Assembly (NCBI RefSeq): GCF_000521865.1
Contig: NZ_JAME01000001.1
Location: 124,001 to 188,000 of the forward strand
DNA length: 64,000 nt
Direction of reading: 5' to 3'
Origin: Roseivivax isoporae LMG 25204
GTDB taxonomy: Bacteria > Pseudomonadota > Alphaproteobacteria > Rhodobacterales > Rhodobacteraceae
The position numbers and the translations under genes are program-made. This document shows positions 41,314 to 50,636 of the stretch, one piece after another. The notes beneath the pieces were generated by a model, which worked only from the letters and a program-made list of their open reading frames with translations, had not been told where the DNA came from and searched no databases. Each line of letters starts with the position of its first letter. The stretch's first letter is position 1.

Positions 41314-44109
41314 TCAGGAATTGGCGCGTTCGGCGCCCTCGGCGATGGCGTCGCGCAGCTTGCGCTCGAGCGCGCGCTGCCGCGAGGTCGAGTGCAGCTT
41401 CAGCCCGAACATGTCCTTGACGTAGAAGCTGTCTACGACCTGTTCGCCGTAGGTCGCGATGACCGCGCTCGCGATGTAGATGTTCTGTCCCGCAAGCGTG
41501 CGCGTCAGGTCATAGAGCAGGCCCGGCCGGTCGCGGGTGTCGACCTCGATGATCGTGTAGATGTCCGAGCCGTCGTTGTCGAAGGCGATCGAGGTCGGCA
41601 CCTTGAAGGCGCGCTCGCGCTTCTTGAGCTTGTCCTTGGACTTCATCGCGTCGCGCGCCACGACCTCGCCCATCAGCGTCTTGCGGATGGTCTCGCGCAG
41701 GCGGGGCAGGCGCGCGGCCTCGTAGGGCGACCCGTCGCCGTCCTGGATCCAGAAGGCAGCCGTGGCGAAGCCGTCCTTGGTCGTGTAGGTCCGCGCATCC
41801 ACGACGTCGGCGCCGACGAGCGCGAGCGCGCCCGCGAGCCGCGAGAAGATGCCCGGATGGTCCACGAGCGCGAAGCAGACGCGGGTGGCGTCGCGGTCCT
41901 CGTCCGGATGGATGTCGACGCGGATCTCGTCCACCGCGATGTCGCGCAGGAGCCGCGCGAAAACCACGTGGGCGGTGACGTGCAGCCCCTGCCAGTAGGG
42001 CGGGTAATGGCGCTGCACCTCGGTCTTGAGCGCCTTCTGGTCCCAGTCCGACAGGCGCTCGCGCAGGAGCCGCTTGGCCTCGGTGCCGCGGTTCTCGCGG
42101 TTGAGATCCTCGAGCCCGGATTCGAGCCCACGCCGCGTCTGGCGGTAGAGCGCGCGCAGAAGCGCCGCCTTCCAGTTGTTCCAGGTGCCCGGGCCCACGC
42201 CGCGGATATCGCAGACCGTGAGCAGGAGCAGGAGGTCGAGCCGCTCGCGCGTCTGCACCGCCTTGGCGAAGTCGCGCACCGTGCGCGGGTCGGCGATGTC
42301 GCGCTTCTGCGCCATGTCGGACATGAGCAGGTGATGGCGCACCAGCCATTCCACCGTCGCGCATTCGGACTTGTTCAGACCCATGCGCGGCGCCACGCGG
42401 CGCGCGATCTGCGCGCCCAGCACCGAGTGGTCCTCGTCCCGGCCCTTGCCGATGTCGTGGAGCAGGAGCGCCACGTAGAGCACGCGGCGGTTCACGCCCT
42501 CCTCGAGGATGCGGGTCGCCACCGGCAGTTCCTCGACCACCTGGTGCTCCTCGATCTGGCTCAGGTGCCAGATGCACTGGATGGTGTGCTCGTCCACCGT
42601 GTAGTGGTGATACATGTTGAACTGCATCATCGCCACGATGGGTTCGAATTCCGGGATCAGCGCCGACAGCACGCCCAGCTCGTTCATCCGCCGCAGCGCG
42701 CGGTCGGGATTGCCGTGCTTGAGCATCAGGTCGAGGAAGATGCGCTGCGCCTCCTTCGACTGGCGCAGGCCGTCGTCGATGAGGTGCAGGTTCGCCTTGA
42801 TGAGCCGCATCGCTTCGGGGTGGATCAGCAGCCCGGTGCGCAGCGCCTCCTCGTAGATGCGCAGGAGGTTCAGCTTGTCCGAGAGGAACTTGGCCTCGTC
42901 CGAGAAGATCAGCCGCCCGTGGCGCACCGCGTAGCCCGCGCGCACGCGCGGCGGACGCTTGAACACGCGGGCGAGGAGCGGCGGGTCCTTGCTGTGCTGC
43001 GCCTCGAGCGAGGTCAGGAAGATCCGCGTGACGTCGCCCACGGCGGTCGCATGGCGGAAATAGCTCTGCATGAAGATCTCGACCGCGCGCCGTCCGCCGC
43101 GGTCCTTGAACCCCATGGCGGCGGCCACCTCGACCTGCAGGTCGAAGGTCAGCTGTTCCATCGCGCGGCCCGCGATCAGGTGCAGATGGCAGCGCACCGC
43201 CCAGAGGAAGGCGCCGGCCTTCACGAAGGTCTCGTGCTCGTCGCGGCGGAACACGCCCGAGCGCACGAGCTCGGCGGTGTCGTCGCTGCGGTAGAGGTAC
43301 TTGGTGATCCAGAACAGCGACTGGAGGTCGCGAAGGCCGCCCTTGCCCTCCTTGACGTTGGGCTCGACCATGTAGCGCTGACCGCCCTGCTTCTCGTGGC
43401 GCTGGTCGCGCTCGGCGAGCTTCGCGTCGATGAACTCGCGCTCGGTCCCGGCAAAGAGGTCTGTCCAGAGCCGGCGGTCGAGCTCCTCGGCGAGCGCCGC
43501 CTCGCCGATCAGGAAGCGGTGTTCGAGCATCGAGGTCCGGATGGTGAAGTCCTCGGCCCCGAGCCGGAGGCAGTCCTTCACCGTGCGGCTGGAATGGCCG
43601 ACCTTCAGCTTCAGATCCCACAGGATGTAGAGCATCGATTCGATGACGCTCTCGGCCCAGGGCGTGATCTTCCAGGGCGTGAGGAACAGGAGGTCCACGT
43701 CCGAGAACGGTGCCATCTCTGCGCGGCCGTAGCCGCCGACCGCGATCACCGCGATCCGTTCGCCCGAGGTGGGGTTCGGCCGGCGGTGCAGGTGTCCCGC
43801 GGCCAGTTCGAAGGCCAGCGTCACCAGCCCGTCGGTCACGTGGGTGTAGGCGCGCGTCGTTTCGGCCGCGGCGAAGGGCCGCTCGGCGAAGGCCTCGGCG
43901 ATCACCGCGCGGCCGCGGTCGCGGGCCTCGCCCAGCACCCGGACCGCGATGCGGCGCACCGCGGCCTCTTCCTTTTCCTCGCCGATCTCCGCGTGCATCT
44001 CGGCGCGCACGGCCGCGCGGTCGAAGATCCGCTCGGCCGGCGCGATCAGCGCGGGGGCGGAGGCGCCGTCAGGAGCCTGCGCCGCCGAAACCTCTTGGAG
44101 CTGGGTCAA
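41314..44109 (-). CDS. glnD: Bifunctional uridylyltransferase / uridylyl-removing enzyme (PII)
   Basis: A 931-residue nitrogen sensor that adds UMP to PII proteins when glutamine is low and removes it when glutamine is high. Order: nucleotidyltransferase domain with GGYGRAEMAPFSDVDLLFL (about 124-142), a PII-UTase domain, the HD hydrolase domain with ALLLHDIGKGRDEDHS (about 505-520), and two ACT domains (about 730-800 and 845-920) that bind glutamine. The start is probably TTG 44109, behind AGGTGGTGA, which overlaps the end of the upstream PBP-activator gene by 41 bases. The next Met is residue 38 and has no ribosome site. Confidence 0.95.
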   Translation of the reverse strand: MTQLQEVSAAQAPDGASAPALIAPAERIFDRAAVRAEMHAEIGEEKEEAAVRRIAVRVLGEARDRGRAVIAEAFAERPFAAAETTRAYTHVTDGLVTLAFELAAGHLHRRPNPTSGERIAVIAVGGYGRAEMAPFSDVDLLFLTPWKITPWAESVIESMLYILWDLKLKVGHSSRTVKDCLRLGAEDFTIRTSMLEHRFLIGEAALAEELDRRLWTDLFAGTEREFIDAKLAERDQRHEKQGGQRYMVEPNVKEGKGGLRDLQSLFWITKYLYRSDDTAELVRSGVFRRDEHETFVKAGAFLWAVRCHLHLIAGRAMEQLTFDLQVEVAAAMGFKDRGGRRAVEIFMQSYFRHATAVGDVTRIFLTSLEAQHSKDPPLLARVFKRPPRVRAGYAVRHGRLIFSDEAKFLSDKLNLLRIYEEALRTGLLIHPEAMRLIKANLHLIDDGLRQSKEAQRIFLDLMLKHGNPDRALRRMNELGVLSALIPEFEPIVAMMQFNMYHHYTVDEHTIQCIWHLSQIEEHQVVEELPVATRILEEGVNRRVLYVALLLHDIGKGRDEDHSVLGAQIARRVAPRMGLNKSECATVEWLVRHHLLMSDMAQKRDIADPRTVRDFAKAVQTRERLDLLLLLTVCDIRGVGPGTWNNWKAALLRALYRQTRRGLESGLEDLNRENRGTEAKRLLRERLSDWDQKALKTEVQRHYPPYWQGLHVTAHVVFARLLRDIAVDEIRVDIHPDEDRDATRVCFALVDHPGIFSRLAGALALVGADVVDARTYTTKDGFATAAFWIQDGDGSPYEAARLPRLRETIRKTLMGEVVARDAMKSKDKLKKRERAFKVPTSIAFDNDGSDIYTIIEVDTRDRPGLLYDLTRTLAGQNIYIASAVIATYGEQVVDSFYVKDMFGLKLHSTSRQRALERKLRDAIAEGAERANS

Positions 44110-45250
44110 GGATCACCACCTGGCCGTTGCGCACCGTCGCGACGGCGAGCCCGCGCTCGTTGGTGCCGTCCGACCGCAGGCGGAATACACCGGAGGCGCC
44201 CTGGAAGCCAGAACCCTGTGTCAGCGAATTGACCGAAAGCGCGTTGCTGCGGCCCTGTCCCACCAGGGCGCCCACCGCCGCCACGCCGTCGAAGGCGAGC
44301 CCGGCCAGCGGGTGCGGCGTGCCGCCATAGGTCTGGGTGTAGCGGCTCTCGAAGGCCGATTGCGCGCTCCGCGAGGGCATGGTGAACCACGCGCCCTCGA
44401 TTCCCGGCAGGCGGAAGCCGTCAGACCGCGTGTCCCACCGGGTGAGGCCCATGTACTGGACCGCCGACGGCGCGATGCCCTGTTCGGGTCCGAGCTGCAG
44501 CACCACGGACAGGCCGCCCTCCCAAGTGTCGGTCAGCACCAGGCCCTCGGCCTCGCCGCTGTCGATCACCGGGCTGATCCGGCCGAGCGCGGACGTCAGG
44601 CTCTGCGTGTTGAGCGCATAGGGCTCGGAGGCCACGACGCGCGCGCCGCTGCGCGAGGCCGCGGACTGCACCGCGTTGCGGCCGACCTGGCCCGCCACGT
44701 CCTGCGTGTAGAGCACCGCAAGGTCGTCGACGCCCTGCCGCGCGCCGTAGGACACCACCCGTTCGGCGGCATTCTCGAAGGTCGCGCCGAGGATGAAGAG
44801 GTTCCCGCCGGCGATGGTGGGGTTGTTCGAGAAGCTGAGCACGCTCACGCCCTCGTCGGCCACCGACACCGCGGCGGCGTTCGCGGCCTCGGCGAAGAGC
44901 GGGCCGAGGATGACCTGCGCGCCTTCGTCGACCGCCTGCTGCGCGACGGCCGCGGCGGTCGCGGGCTGGCCCGCGGTGTCGTAGACGCGCAGATCGACGT
45001 CGACGCCGTTCAGGTCCGCGACGGCAAGCCGTGCGGCGCGCTCGAGATCGGTCGCCACGGCGCGCGCGCCGGCGTCCGAGCGCGGCACGAGCAGGGCGAC
45101 CTGCACCGCGCCGCCGCCGCCCCCGCCTGCGAGGGGCCCGCCCGAGCCGCTCGGCAGGAGTGCCGCGTCGCAGGCGGCAAGGGACAGGATGGCTGCACAG
45201 GCGGCGGCACGCGGCCACGCCTTGAAGCTGCTGGTATTACGGGCGATCAT
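44069..45250 (-). CDS. Penicillin-binding-protein activator / Leu-Ile-Val-binding-like lipoprotein
   Basis: A 393-residue lipoprotein with a lipobox ending in Cys27 (AAILSLAAC). A Gly-rich linker (LPSGSGGPLAGGGGGG) leads to a type 1 periplasmic-binding fold (about 50-385): VQVALLVPRSDAGARAVATD, VDEGAQVILGPLFAEAANAA and GVAAVGALVGQG. This is the LpoA C-domain-like group that stimulates class A penicillin-binding proteins from the outer membrane. Amino-acid sensing is the alternative. Divergent from rsmI, as yraM/lpoA is in many proteobacteria (lpoA-rsmI-yraN order), which supports the call. Its end overlaps glnD by 41 bases. Confidence 0.85.
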   Translation of the reverse strand: MIARNTSSFKAWPRAAACAAILSLAACDAALLPSGSGGPLAGGGGGGAVQVALLVPRSDAGARAVATDLERAARLAVADLNGVDVDLRVYDTAGQPATAAAVAQQAVDEGAQVILGPLFAEAANAAAVSVADEGVSVLSFSNNPTIAGGNLFILGATFENAAERVVSYGARQGVDDLAVLYTQDVAGQVGRNAVQSAASRSGARVVASEPYALNTQSLTSALGRISPVIDSGEAEGLVLTDTWEGGLSVVLQLGPEQGIAPSAVQYMGLTRWDTRSDGFRLPGIEGAWFTMPSRSAQSAFESRYTQTYGGTPHPLAGLAFDGVAAVGALVGQGRSNALSVNSLTQGSGFQGASGVFRLRSDGTNERGLAVATVRNGQVVILDPAPRGFGGAGS

Positions 45251-45349
45251 GTCGGAACGGGCTCCCCTCGGACGCATGGGCGGGACGGGTCGGACGAACC
45301 CGCGCGGTGGTGAGGGCGAGCTTAGGGCAGGCAGGAGGCGGGTCCAACT

Positions 45350-46267
45350 ATGAATCCCGAGGACGGACCGCTGCCGCCGGGGCTTTACCTCGTGGCGACA
45401 CCGATCGGCAACGCGCGCGACCTGACGCTGCGCGCGGCGGACATCCTGCGGCAGGCCGACATCCTGGCCGCCGAGGACACGCGGTCGCTGCGCAAGCTCA
45501 TGGAAATTCACGGGATTTCCCTGAACGGGCGACCCATGATCGCCTATCACGACCACAACGGCGCCAAGGCGCGGCCGCGCATTCTCGGCGCGCTCAAGGA
45601 CGGGCGGTCCGTCGCCTACGCCTCCGAGGCGGGCACCCCGCTCGTGTCGGACCCGGGTTACGACCTCGTCGGCGCGGCGCGGGACGCGGGGCACGCGGTG
45701 ACCTCGGCGCCCGGCGCCTCGGCGGTGCTGGCGGCGCTGACCGTGGCGGGGTTGCCGACCGACCGCTTCCTCTTCGCGGGCTTCCTGCCCGCGGCGGGCG
45801 GCCCCCGGCGCGCGGCGCTCGCCGAGCTCGCGGCGGTGCCGGCGACGCTGGTCTTTTACGAATCACCCCGGCGTCTCGGGGCGATGCTCGCGGCGGCGGC
45901 CGGGGCGCTCGGGCCTGGGCGTCCCGCCGCGGTGGCGCGGGAGCTGACCAAGCGGTTCGAGGAGGTGCGGCGCGGCACGCTGGCCGAGCTGGCCGAAACC
46001 TACGCCAGCGAGGAGGCCCGCGGCGAGGTGGTCGTGCTGGTGGGCCGCGGGAGTTCGGAGAAAATTAGCGATTCCGACCTAGACCTGTCGCTGCGCGAGG
46101 CGCTGCGGACGATGTCGGTGCGGGACGCGGCGGACTTCGTGTCGCGCATGCACGGGATGCAGCGGCGCAAGGTCTACCAGCGGGCCATGCGGCTCGACGC
46201 CGCCACGCGCGAGGGCGACGGGGACCTGGGCGATGACGCGGACGACGGACCCGACGACGACGGCTGA
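45350..46267 (+). CDS. rsmI: 16S rRNA (cytidine-1402-2'-O)-methyltransferase
   Basis: A 305-residue SAM-dependent enzyme with the tetrapyrrole methylase fold. PPGLYLVATPIGNARDLTLR (9-28), the EDTR-type AEDTRSLRKLM (about 40-50) and SEAGTPLVSDPGYDLV (about 92-107) are the RsmI signatures; it methylates C1402 of 16S rRNA in the decoding centre. The C-terminal tail is acidic (GDGDLGDDADDGPDDDG). Its last 35 bases overlap yraN. An AGGAGG site lies about 12 bases before the ATG. Confidence 0.95.
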   Translation: MNPEDGPLPPGLYLVATPIGNARDLTLRAADILRQADILAAEDTRSLRKLMEIHGISLNGRPMIAYHDHNGAKARPRILGALKDGRSVAYASEAGTPLVSDPGYDLVGAARDAGHAVTSAPGASAVLAALTVAGLPTDRFLFAGFLPAAGGPRRAALAELAAVPATLVFYESPRRLGAMLAAAAGALGPGRPAAVARELTKRFEEVRRGTLAELAETYASEEARGEVVVLVGRGSSEKISDSDLDLSLREALRTMSVRDAADFVSRMHGMQRRKVYQRAMRLDAATREGDGDLGDDADDGPDDDG

Positions 46268-46652
46268 TCGCGCGGCCGTGCGGCTGGGCCGCGCGGCGCG
46301 GGGGCGTACCGGGCATCTCGCCGGGCTCTCCGCGGAGGCGCGGGTGGCGCAGCACTATGTCGAGCGCGGCTGCACCGTCGCGGACAGGCGCTGGCGCGGC
46401 GCGGGCGGCGAGATCGACCTCGTCGTGTCGGATGGCCCGGTCACGGTCTTCGTCGAGGTCAAGAAGGGCCGCAGCTTTGCCGGCGCGGCCGAGCGGCTCG
46501 GCCGGCGGCAGATGGACCGCCTCTGCGCCGCCGCCGAGGAATATCTGGGCGGTCTGCCCGGCGGGCTCCTGACCGAGATGCGCTTCGACGTGGCGCTCAT
46601 GGACGCGCAGGGCGCGGTGCGGGTGATCGAGAACGCCTTCGGCGCCCCCTGA
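46233..46652 (+). CDS. yraN: YraN/UPF0102 family nuclease-like protein
   Basis: A 139-residue protein with a restriction-endonuclease-like core: EARVAQHYVERGCTVADRRW (about 34-53), GEIDLVV (Asp) and VFVEVKKGRSF (the E-x-K motif, about 71-82). It is usually found next to rsmI, as here, with the start 35 bases inside rsmI. The biological role is unresolved; the catalytic-type residues suggest a nuclease. The N-terminal 25 residues are of low complexity. Confidence 0.9.
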   Translation: MTRTTDPTTTADRAAVRLGRAARGRTGHLAGLSAEARVAQHYVERGCTVADRRWRGAGGEIDLVVSDGPVTVFVEVKKGRSFAGAAERLGRRQMDRLCAAAEEYLGGLPGGLLTEMRFDVALMDAQGAVRVIENAFGAP

Positions 46653-46742
46653 CGGCACCGCACACCTGCCTCCCGCCGGCGCGCCATTGCCTCCGCCTGG
46701 CGCTTGCCCCATCTATGGGCGCGTCCAAGCGCGAGGAGCCCC

Positions 46743-47678
46743 ATGAAGATCGCCTTCCAGATGGACCCGATCGGTCCGGTCGACATCGACGCCGACACCA
46801 CCTTCCGGCTGGCCGAGGCGGCGCAGGCCCGCGGTCACGAGCTGTTCTACTACACCCCCGACCACCTCGCCTACGAGGAGGGGCGCATCACCGCGCGCGG
46901 GCAGGACCTGCGGGTGCGCCGGGTGAAGGGCGACCATGCCGAGCTGGGCGAGATGCGGCAGGTGGACCTCGCCGAGTTCGACGTCGTGTGGCTGCGGCAG
47001 GACCCGCCCTTCGACATGCACTACATCACCACGACGCACCTGCTCGAGCGGCTGGGGCCGCGGACGATGGTGGTCAACGACCCGTTCTGGGTGCGCAACT
47101 CGCCCGAGAAGCTGCTCGTGCTGAACTTCCCCGAGCTGACGCCGCCCACCGCGATCGCGCGCGACCTCGCGACGCTGCGCGCTTTCCGCGAGCGGCACGG
47201 GGACATCATCCTGAAGCCGCTCTACGGCAACGGCGGCGCGGGCGTCTTCAAGCTGGCGCAGGGCGACGGCAACCTGTCCTCGCTGCACGAGATGTTCACC
47301 GGGTTCTCTCGCGAGCCGCTCATCGCGCAGAAATACCTGCCCGACGTCTCGAAGGGCGACAAGCGCGTGCTGCTGGTCGACGGCAAGCCCGTCGGCGCGA
47401 TCAACCGCGTGCCCGCGAAGGGCGAGGTGCGGTCGAACATGCATGTGGGCGGCCGCCCCGAGAAGGCGACGCTGACCGACCGCGACCGCGAGATCTGCGC
47501 GGCGATCGGGCCGGTGCTGCACGAGAAGGGGCAGGTGCTGGTGGGCATCGACGTGATCGGCGACTGGCTGACCGAGATCAACGTCACCTCGCCCACGGGC
47601 GTGCAGGAACTCGAACGGTTCGACGGCGTTGACGTGGCAGGCGCGGTCTGGGACGCGATCGAGGCAAAACGACGATGA
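46743..47678 (+). CDS. gshB: Glutathione synthase
   Basis: A 311-residue ATP-grasp enzyme that adds glycine to gamma-glutamylcysteine. The start ATG 46743 gives [20 protein letters not shown], the standard N-terminus. [20 protein letters not shown] (about 79-98), the ATP-grasp loop [14 protein letters not shown] (about 156-169) and the C-terminal [15 protein letters not shown]-type metal site (about 278-292) are present. The gene directly downstream begins within its stop (ATGA), so it is co-translated with an esterase. Confidence 0.95.
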   Translation: MKIAFQMDPIGPVDIDADTTFRLAEAAQARGHELFYYTPDHLAYEEGRITARGQDLRVRRVKGDHAELGEMRQVDLAEFDVVWLRQDPPFDMHYITTTHLLERLGPRTMVVNDPFWVRNSPEKLLVLNFPELTPPTAIARDLATLRAFRERHGDIILKPLYGNGGAGVFKLAQGDGNLSSLHEMFTGFSREPLIAQKYLPDVSKGDKRVLLVDGKPVGAINRVPAKGEVRSNMHVGGRPEKATLTDRDREICAAIGPVLHEKGQVLVGIDVIGDWLTEINVTSPTGVQELERFDGVDVAGAVWDAIEAKRR

Positions 47679-48571
47679 GCTGGCAGTCCAGGATGGTCGG
47701 GTTCCACCTGCGGTTTCTCCTGAAACCGTGGCTGGCGCGGCTCGATGATCCCGGACGCTTCGCCGGCGACGTGGACGCGCTGAGCCTGCTGCTGCGCCGG
47801 CCGCCGTTCCTGCGCCGGGTCAGCCGGCCCGACGGCCTCACCTGGATCTCGGCCGGCAAGACGCGTCGCGACGCCGTTATCCTCTATTTCCACGGCGGGG
47901 CCTACGTGGCCGGCAGTCCCGAAGGCTATGCCGGCCCGCTCGGCAACCTCTCGCGGCTCTCGGGCATCGAGGTCTGCGCGCCGCGCTACCGGCTCGCGAC
48001 CGAGGCGCCGTTCCCTGCCGCCTACCGTGACGCGGTGCGCGCCTGGCGGCGGCTCCGGCGGCTGGGCTACCGCCCCGAGAACATCGTGATCGGGGGCGAT
48101 TCCGCCGGCGGCGGCCTCGCGCTCGCGCTGCTGTCGCGGCTTTGCTGCCGCGGCGCGCCGCCGCGCGCGGCCTTCGCCTTTTCGCCCTGGACCGACCTCG
48201 CCCTGACCGGGCGCAGCCTCTACGAGAACCGCGAGGCGGACGTGATGCTGCCGGTCGGGCGCATGGAGGAGGTGGTGGAGCTCTACCTCGGCGACGCGCC
48301 GCGCCGCGACCCGCGCGCCTCGCCGCTCTACGGCCGCTTTCCCGGCTGCCCGCCGATCCTGCTGCAATACGGCGAGGACGAGATCCTGCGCGACGATTCG
48401 CGCCGCATGGCGGACCGGCTGCGCGGCTTCGGCGCCACGGTGACCGAGGACGCCCTGCCGGACGTGCCGCATGTCTGGCAGCTGATGGACGGCTGGCTGC
48501 CCGAGGCGCGCGCGAGCCTCGAGCGCACGGCGGCCTTCGTTCAGGGCTCGTTCGAGGCGACGAGCCGGTAA
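47675..48571 (+). CDS. Alpha/beta hydrolase (HSL-family esterase)
   Basis: A 298-residue esterase of the hormone-sensitive-lipase group. The oxyanion motif is HGGAYVAG (about 73-80), the nucleophile Ser is in GGDSAGGGL, the acid in [12 protein letters not shown] and the catalytic His in DVPHVWQLM. No signal peptide, so cytoplasmic. The ATG overlaps the gshB stop by 4 bases. Its 3' end overlaps comM, on the other strand, by 31 bases. The natural ester is unknown. Confidence 0.9.
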   Translation: MSWQSRMVGFHLRFLLKPWLARLDDPGRFAGDVDALSLLLRRPPFLRRVSRPDGLTWISAGKTRRDAVILYFHGGAYVAGSPEGYAGPLGNLSRLSGIEVCAPRYRLATEAPFPAAYRDAVRAWRRLRRLGYRPENIVIGGDSAGGGLALALLSRLCCRGAPPRAAFAFSPWTDLALTGRSLYENREADVMLPVGRMEEVVELYLGDAPRRDPRASPLYGRFPGCPPILLQYGEDEILRDDSRRMADRLRGFGATVTEDALPDVPHVWQLMDGWLPEARASLERTAAFVQGSFEATSR

Positions 48572-50061
48572 CCCAGCGCCTCGGCCACGTGCGCGCGCCG
48601 CACGCCGTCGCAGCCGGCGAGGTCCGCGATGGTCCGCGCCACCCGCAGCACCCGGTGATAGCCCCGCGCCGAGAGCCCCAGCCGGTCCGCTGCCCGGTCG
48701 AGCAGCGCGCGGCCACCCGCATCGGGCGTGGCGATGCGGTCGAGGAGCGCACCCTCGGCATCGGCATTGGTGCGGGCCTGCGCGTCGGGGCCGAAGCGGT
48801 CCGTCTGGACCGCGCGCGCAGCCGCCACGCGGGCCGCGACGCGGGCGGAGGGCTCGCCGGCCGCCGCCGCGTGCAGGTCGGTGAAGGCCACGGGCGGCAC
48901 CTCGACCCTCAGGTCGAAGCGGTCCATGAGCGGTCCCGAGATGCGGCCGAGATATTCCGCCCCGCAGGCCGGCGCGCGCGGGCAGGCGCGGTCGGCCTCT
49001 GCCATGTGGCCGCAGCGGCAGGGGTTCGCGGCCGCCACAAGCAGGAACCGGCAGGGATAGCGGAACCGGGCCGAGGCACGGGACACCACCACCGTGCCGG
49101 TCTCGATGGGCTGGCGCAGCGTCTCGAGCACCTGCCGGGGAAATTCCGGGAACTCGTCCATGAAGAGGACGCCGTTATGCGCGAGGCTGATCTCGCCCGG
49201 CTGGGCGGTGCGCCCGCCGCCGATGATGGCGGCGGGGCTCGCGGTGTGGTGCGGTTCGCGGAAGGGCCGGTCGCGCGACAGCCCGCCCGCGTCGAGCAGC
49301 CCGGCGAGCGAGTGGATCATCGAGGTCTCGAGCGCCTCGGCCGGGGAGAGCGGCGGCAGGATGCCGGGCAGCCGCGCGGCGAGCATCGACTTGCCCGAAC
49401 CCGGGGCGCCCACGAGGATCAGGTGATGCCGGCCCGCCGCGGCGATCTCGAGCGCGCGCTTGGCGCGTTCCTGCCCCTTCACGTCCGCGAGGTCGCGCGC
49501 CTCGCGGGACGCGCGCACCTCGCCCGCCGCGCAGGAGGGCAGCACCGACTGACCCGAGAGGTGCTGCACCGCCTGCAGGAGCGTCTCGGCCCCGATCACG
49601 TCGCAGGCCTCGACCCAGGCCGCCTCGGCGCCCGAGGCCCGCGGGCAGACCAGCGCGCGGTCCTCGGCCGCCGCCGCCATGGCCGCGGGCAGGGCGCCCG
49701 GCACCGGCACGAGCGTGCCGTCGAGGGACATCTCGCCGATCGCCACCGTGCCTGCGACCGCGTCACGCGGCAGCACGTCGAGCGCGGCGAGGAGCGCCAG
49801 CGCGATCGGCAGGTCGAAATGCGAGCCTTCCTTGCGCATGTCCGCGGGCGAGAGGTTGATGGTGATGCGCTTCGACGGCAGTGCCACAGACATGGCCGAA
49901 AGTGCCGCCCGCACGCGGTCGCGGGCCTCGGTCACCGCCTTGTCGGGCAGTCCCACGATGGAGAAGGCCGGCATGCCGGCGGTCACCGCGCACTGCACCT
50001 CGACAAGGCGCGCCTCGACCCCCTCGAAGGCGACGGAATCGGCATGCGCGACCAACGGCAC
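48541..50061 (-). CDS. comM: YifB/ComM family Mg-chelatase-like AAA+ ATPase
   Basis: A 506-residue AAA+ protein. The N-terminal Lon-like domain (about 1-165) begins VPLVAHADSVAFEGVEARLV and contains the GVPDKAV-like GLPDKAVTEARDRVRAAL. The AAA domain has Walker A VGAPGSGKSM (about 218-227), Walker B GVLFMDEFPEFP and a C-terminal magnesium-chelatase-type domain. ComM is a helicase that promotes branch migration in natural transformation. I start it at GTG 50061; an ATG at 50097 is possible. It lies next to the Tad pilus genes, which is suggestive only, since Tad is not a DNA-uptake pilus. Confidence 0.9.
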   Translation of the reverse strand: MPLVAHADSVAFEGVEARLVEVQCAVTAGMPAFSIVGLPDKAVTEARDRVRAALSAMSVALPSKRITINLSPADMRKEGSHFDLPIALALLAALDVLPRDAVAGTVAIGEMSLDGTLVPVPGALPAAMAAAAEDRALVCPRASGAEAAWVEACDVIGAETLLQAVQHLSGQSVLPSCAAGEVRASREARDLADVKGQERAKRALEIAAAGRHHLILVGAPGSGKSMLAARLPGILPPLSPAEALETSMIHSLAGLLDAGGLSRDRPFREPHHTASPAAIIGGGRTAQPGEISLAHNGVLFMDEFPEFPRQVLETLRQPIETGTVVVSRASARFRYPCRFLLVAAANPCRCGHMAEADRACPRAPACGAEYLGRISGPLMDRFDLRVEVPPVAFTDLHAAAAGEPSARVAARVAAARAVQTDRFGPDAQARTNADAEGALLDRIATPDAGGRALLDRAADRLGLSARGYHRVLRVARTIADLAGCDGVRRAHVAEALGYRLVASNEP

Positions 50062-50134
50062 CTCCGGTCCTGTTCCGGGGCAGCGTTGCGCGCGCAAGGT
50101 TAGCGCGAGGTTAAAGAAGGTTACCGGGCGCCGG

Positions 50135-50629
50135 TCAGCGCCCGTAGAGCGCCCCCGCCGAGAGGTAGAGCATGAGCGTGCCGCCGAGCGCGAGGCCCAT
50201 GGGAAAGCGCGTGCCGGAGGACCAGCTCTTCCACCCGGGCGCGAGGCGCACGAGGGGCGTCGCCCGCACCGCGCGGTGCCCGATGACGGCCGCGAGCAGC
50301 GTCGCGGCGAAGAGCGCCATCAGGAAGCGCAGGTCGCCCAGATGCACGAAGGGGGCGGCGGCGGCGAGGAACTTGGCGTCGCCCGCGCCCATGACCCCGC
50401 CCGCGTTCAGTGCGATCCCCGCCGCGAGCACCGCCGCGAGGTGGGTGAAGCGCCAGAGATAGGCGTCGAGCGGCAGCGCGACCGGGCCGGCGATCAGGAA
50501 GACCGCGAAGAGGAGGCCCACCGCGCGGTTCGTGATCTTCATCCACGCCATGTCCGTCCACGCCACGTAGAGGCAGATCGGCACCACGAACGGCAGGAAC
50601 CAGCGCGCCGAGGACGCGAGGATGTCCAT
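50135..50629 (-). CDS. cpaA: Prepilin peptidase (A24 family, TadV/CpaA)
   Basis: A 164-residue inner-membrane aspartic protease with four to six helices. The catalytic Asp residues are Asp26 in AWTDMAWMKITN and Asp84 in the GAGD motif (81-84, VMGAGDAKFL). It lacks the N-methyltransferase domain of PilD, as usual for TadV/CpaA, and cuts the leader of the Flp pilins. It is the last gene of the tad locus, 7 bases after tadD. Its own stop lies about 73 bases from the start of comM. Confidence 0.93.
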   Translation of the reverse strand: MDILASSARWFLPFVVPICLYVAWTDMAWMKITNRAVGLLFAVFLIAGPVALPLDAYLWRFTHLAAVLAAGIALNAGGVMGAGDAKFLAAAAPFVHLGDLRFLMALFAATLLAAVIGHRAVRATPLVRLAPGWKSWSSGTRFPMGLALGGTLMLYLSAGALYGR

Positions 50630-50636
50630 GGCGTCC

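Noticed and set aside
41392-44232. A 946-codon open frame antisense to glnD.
   Set aside because: GlnD has all domains on the minus strand and this frame shows only shadow-type composition.
48541-50061. ComM together with the Tad genes as a natural-transformation system.
   Set aside because: Tad pili are not type IV competence pili and no ComEC, DprA or PilQ-type gene is in the window.
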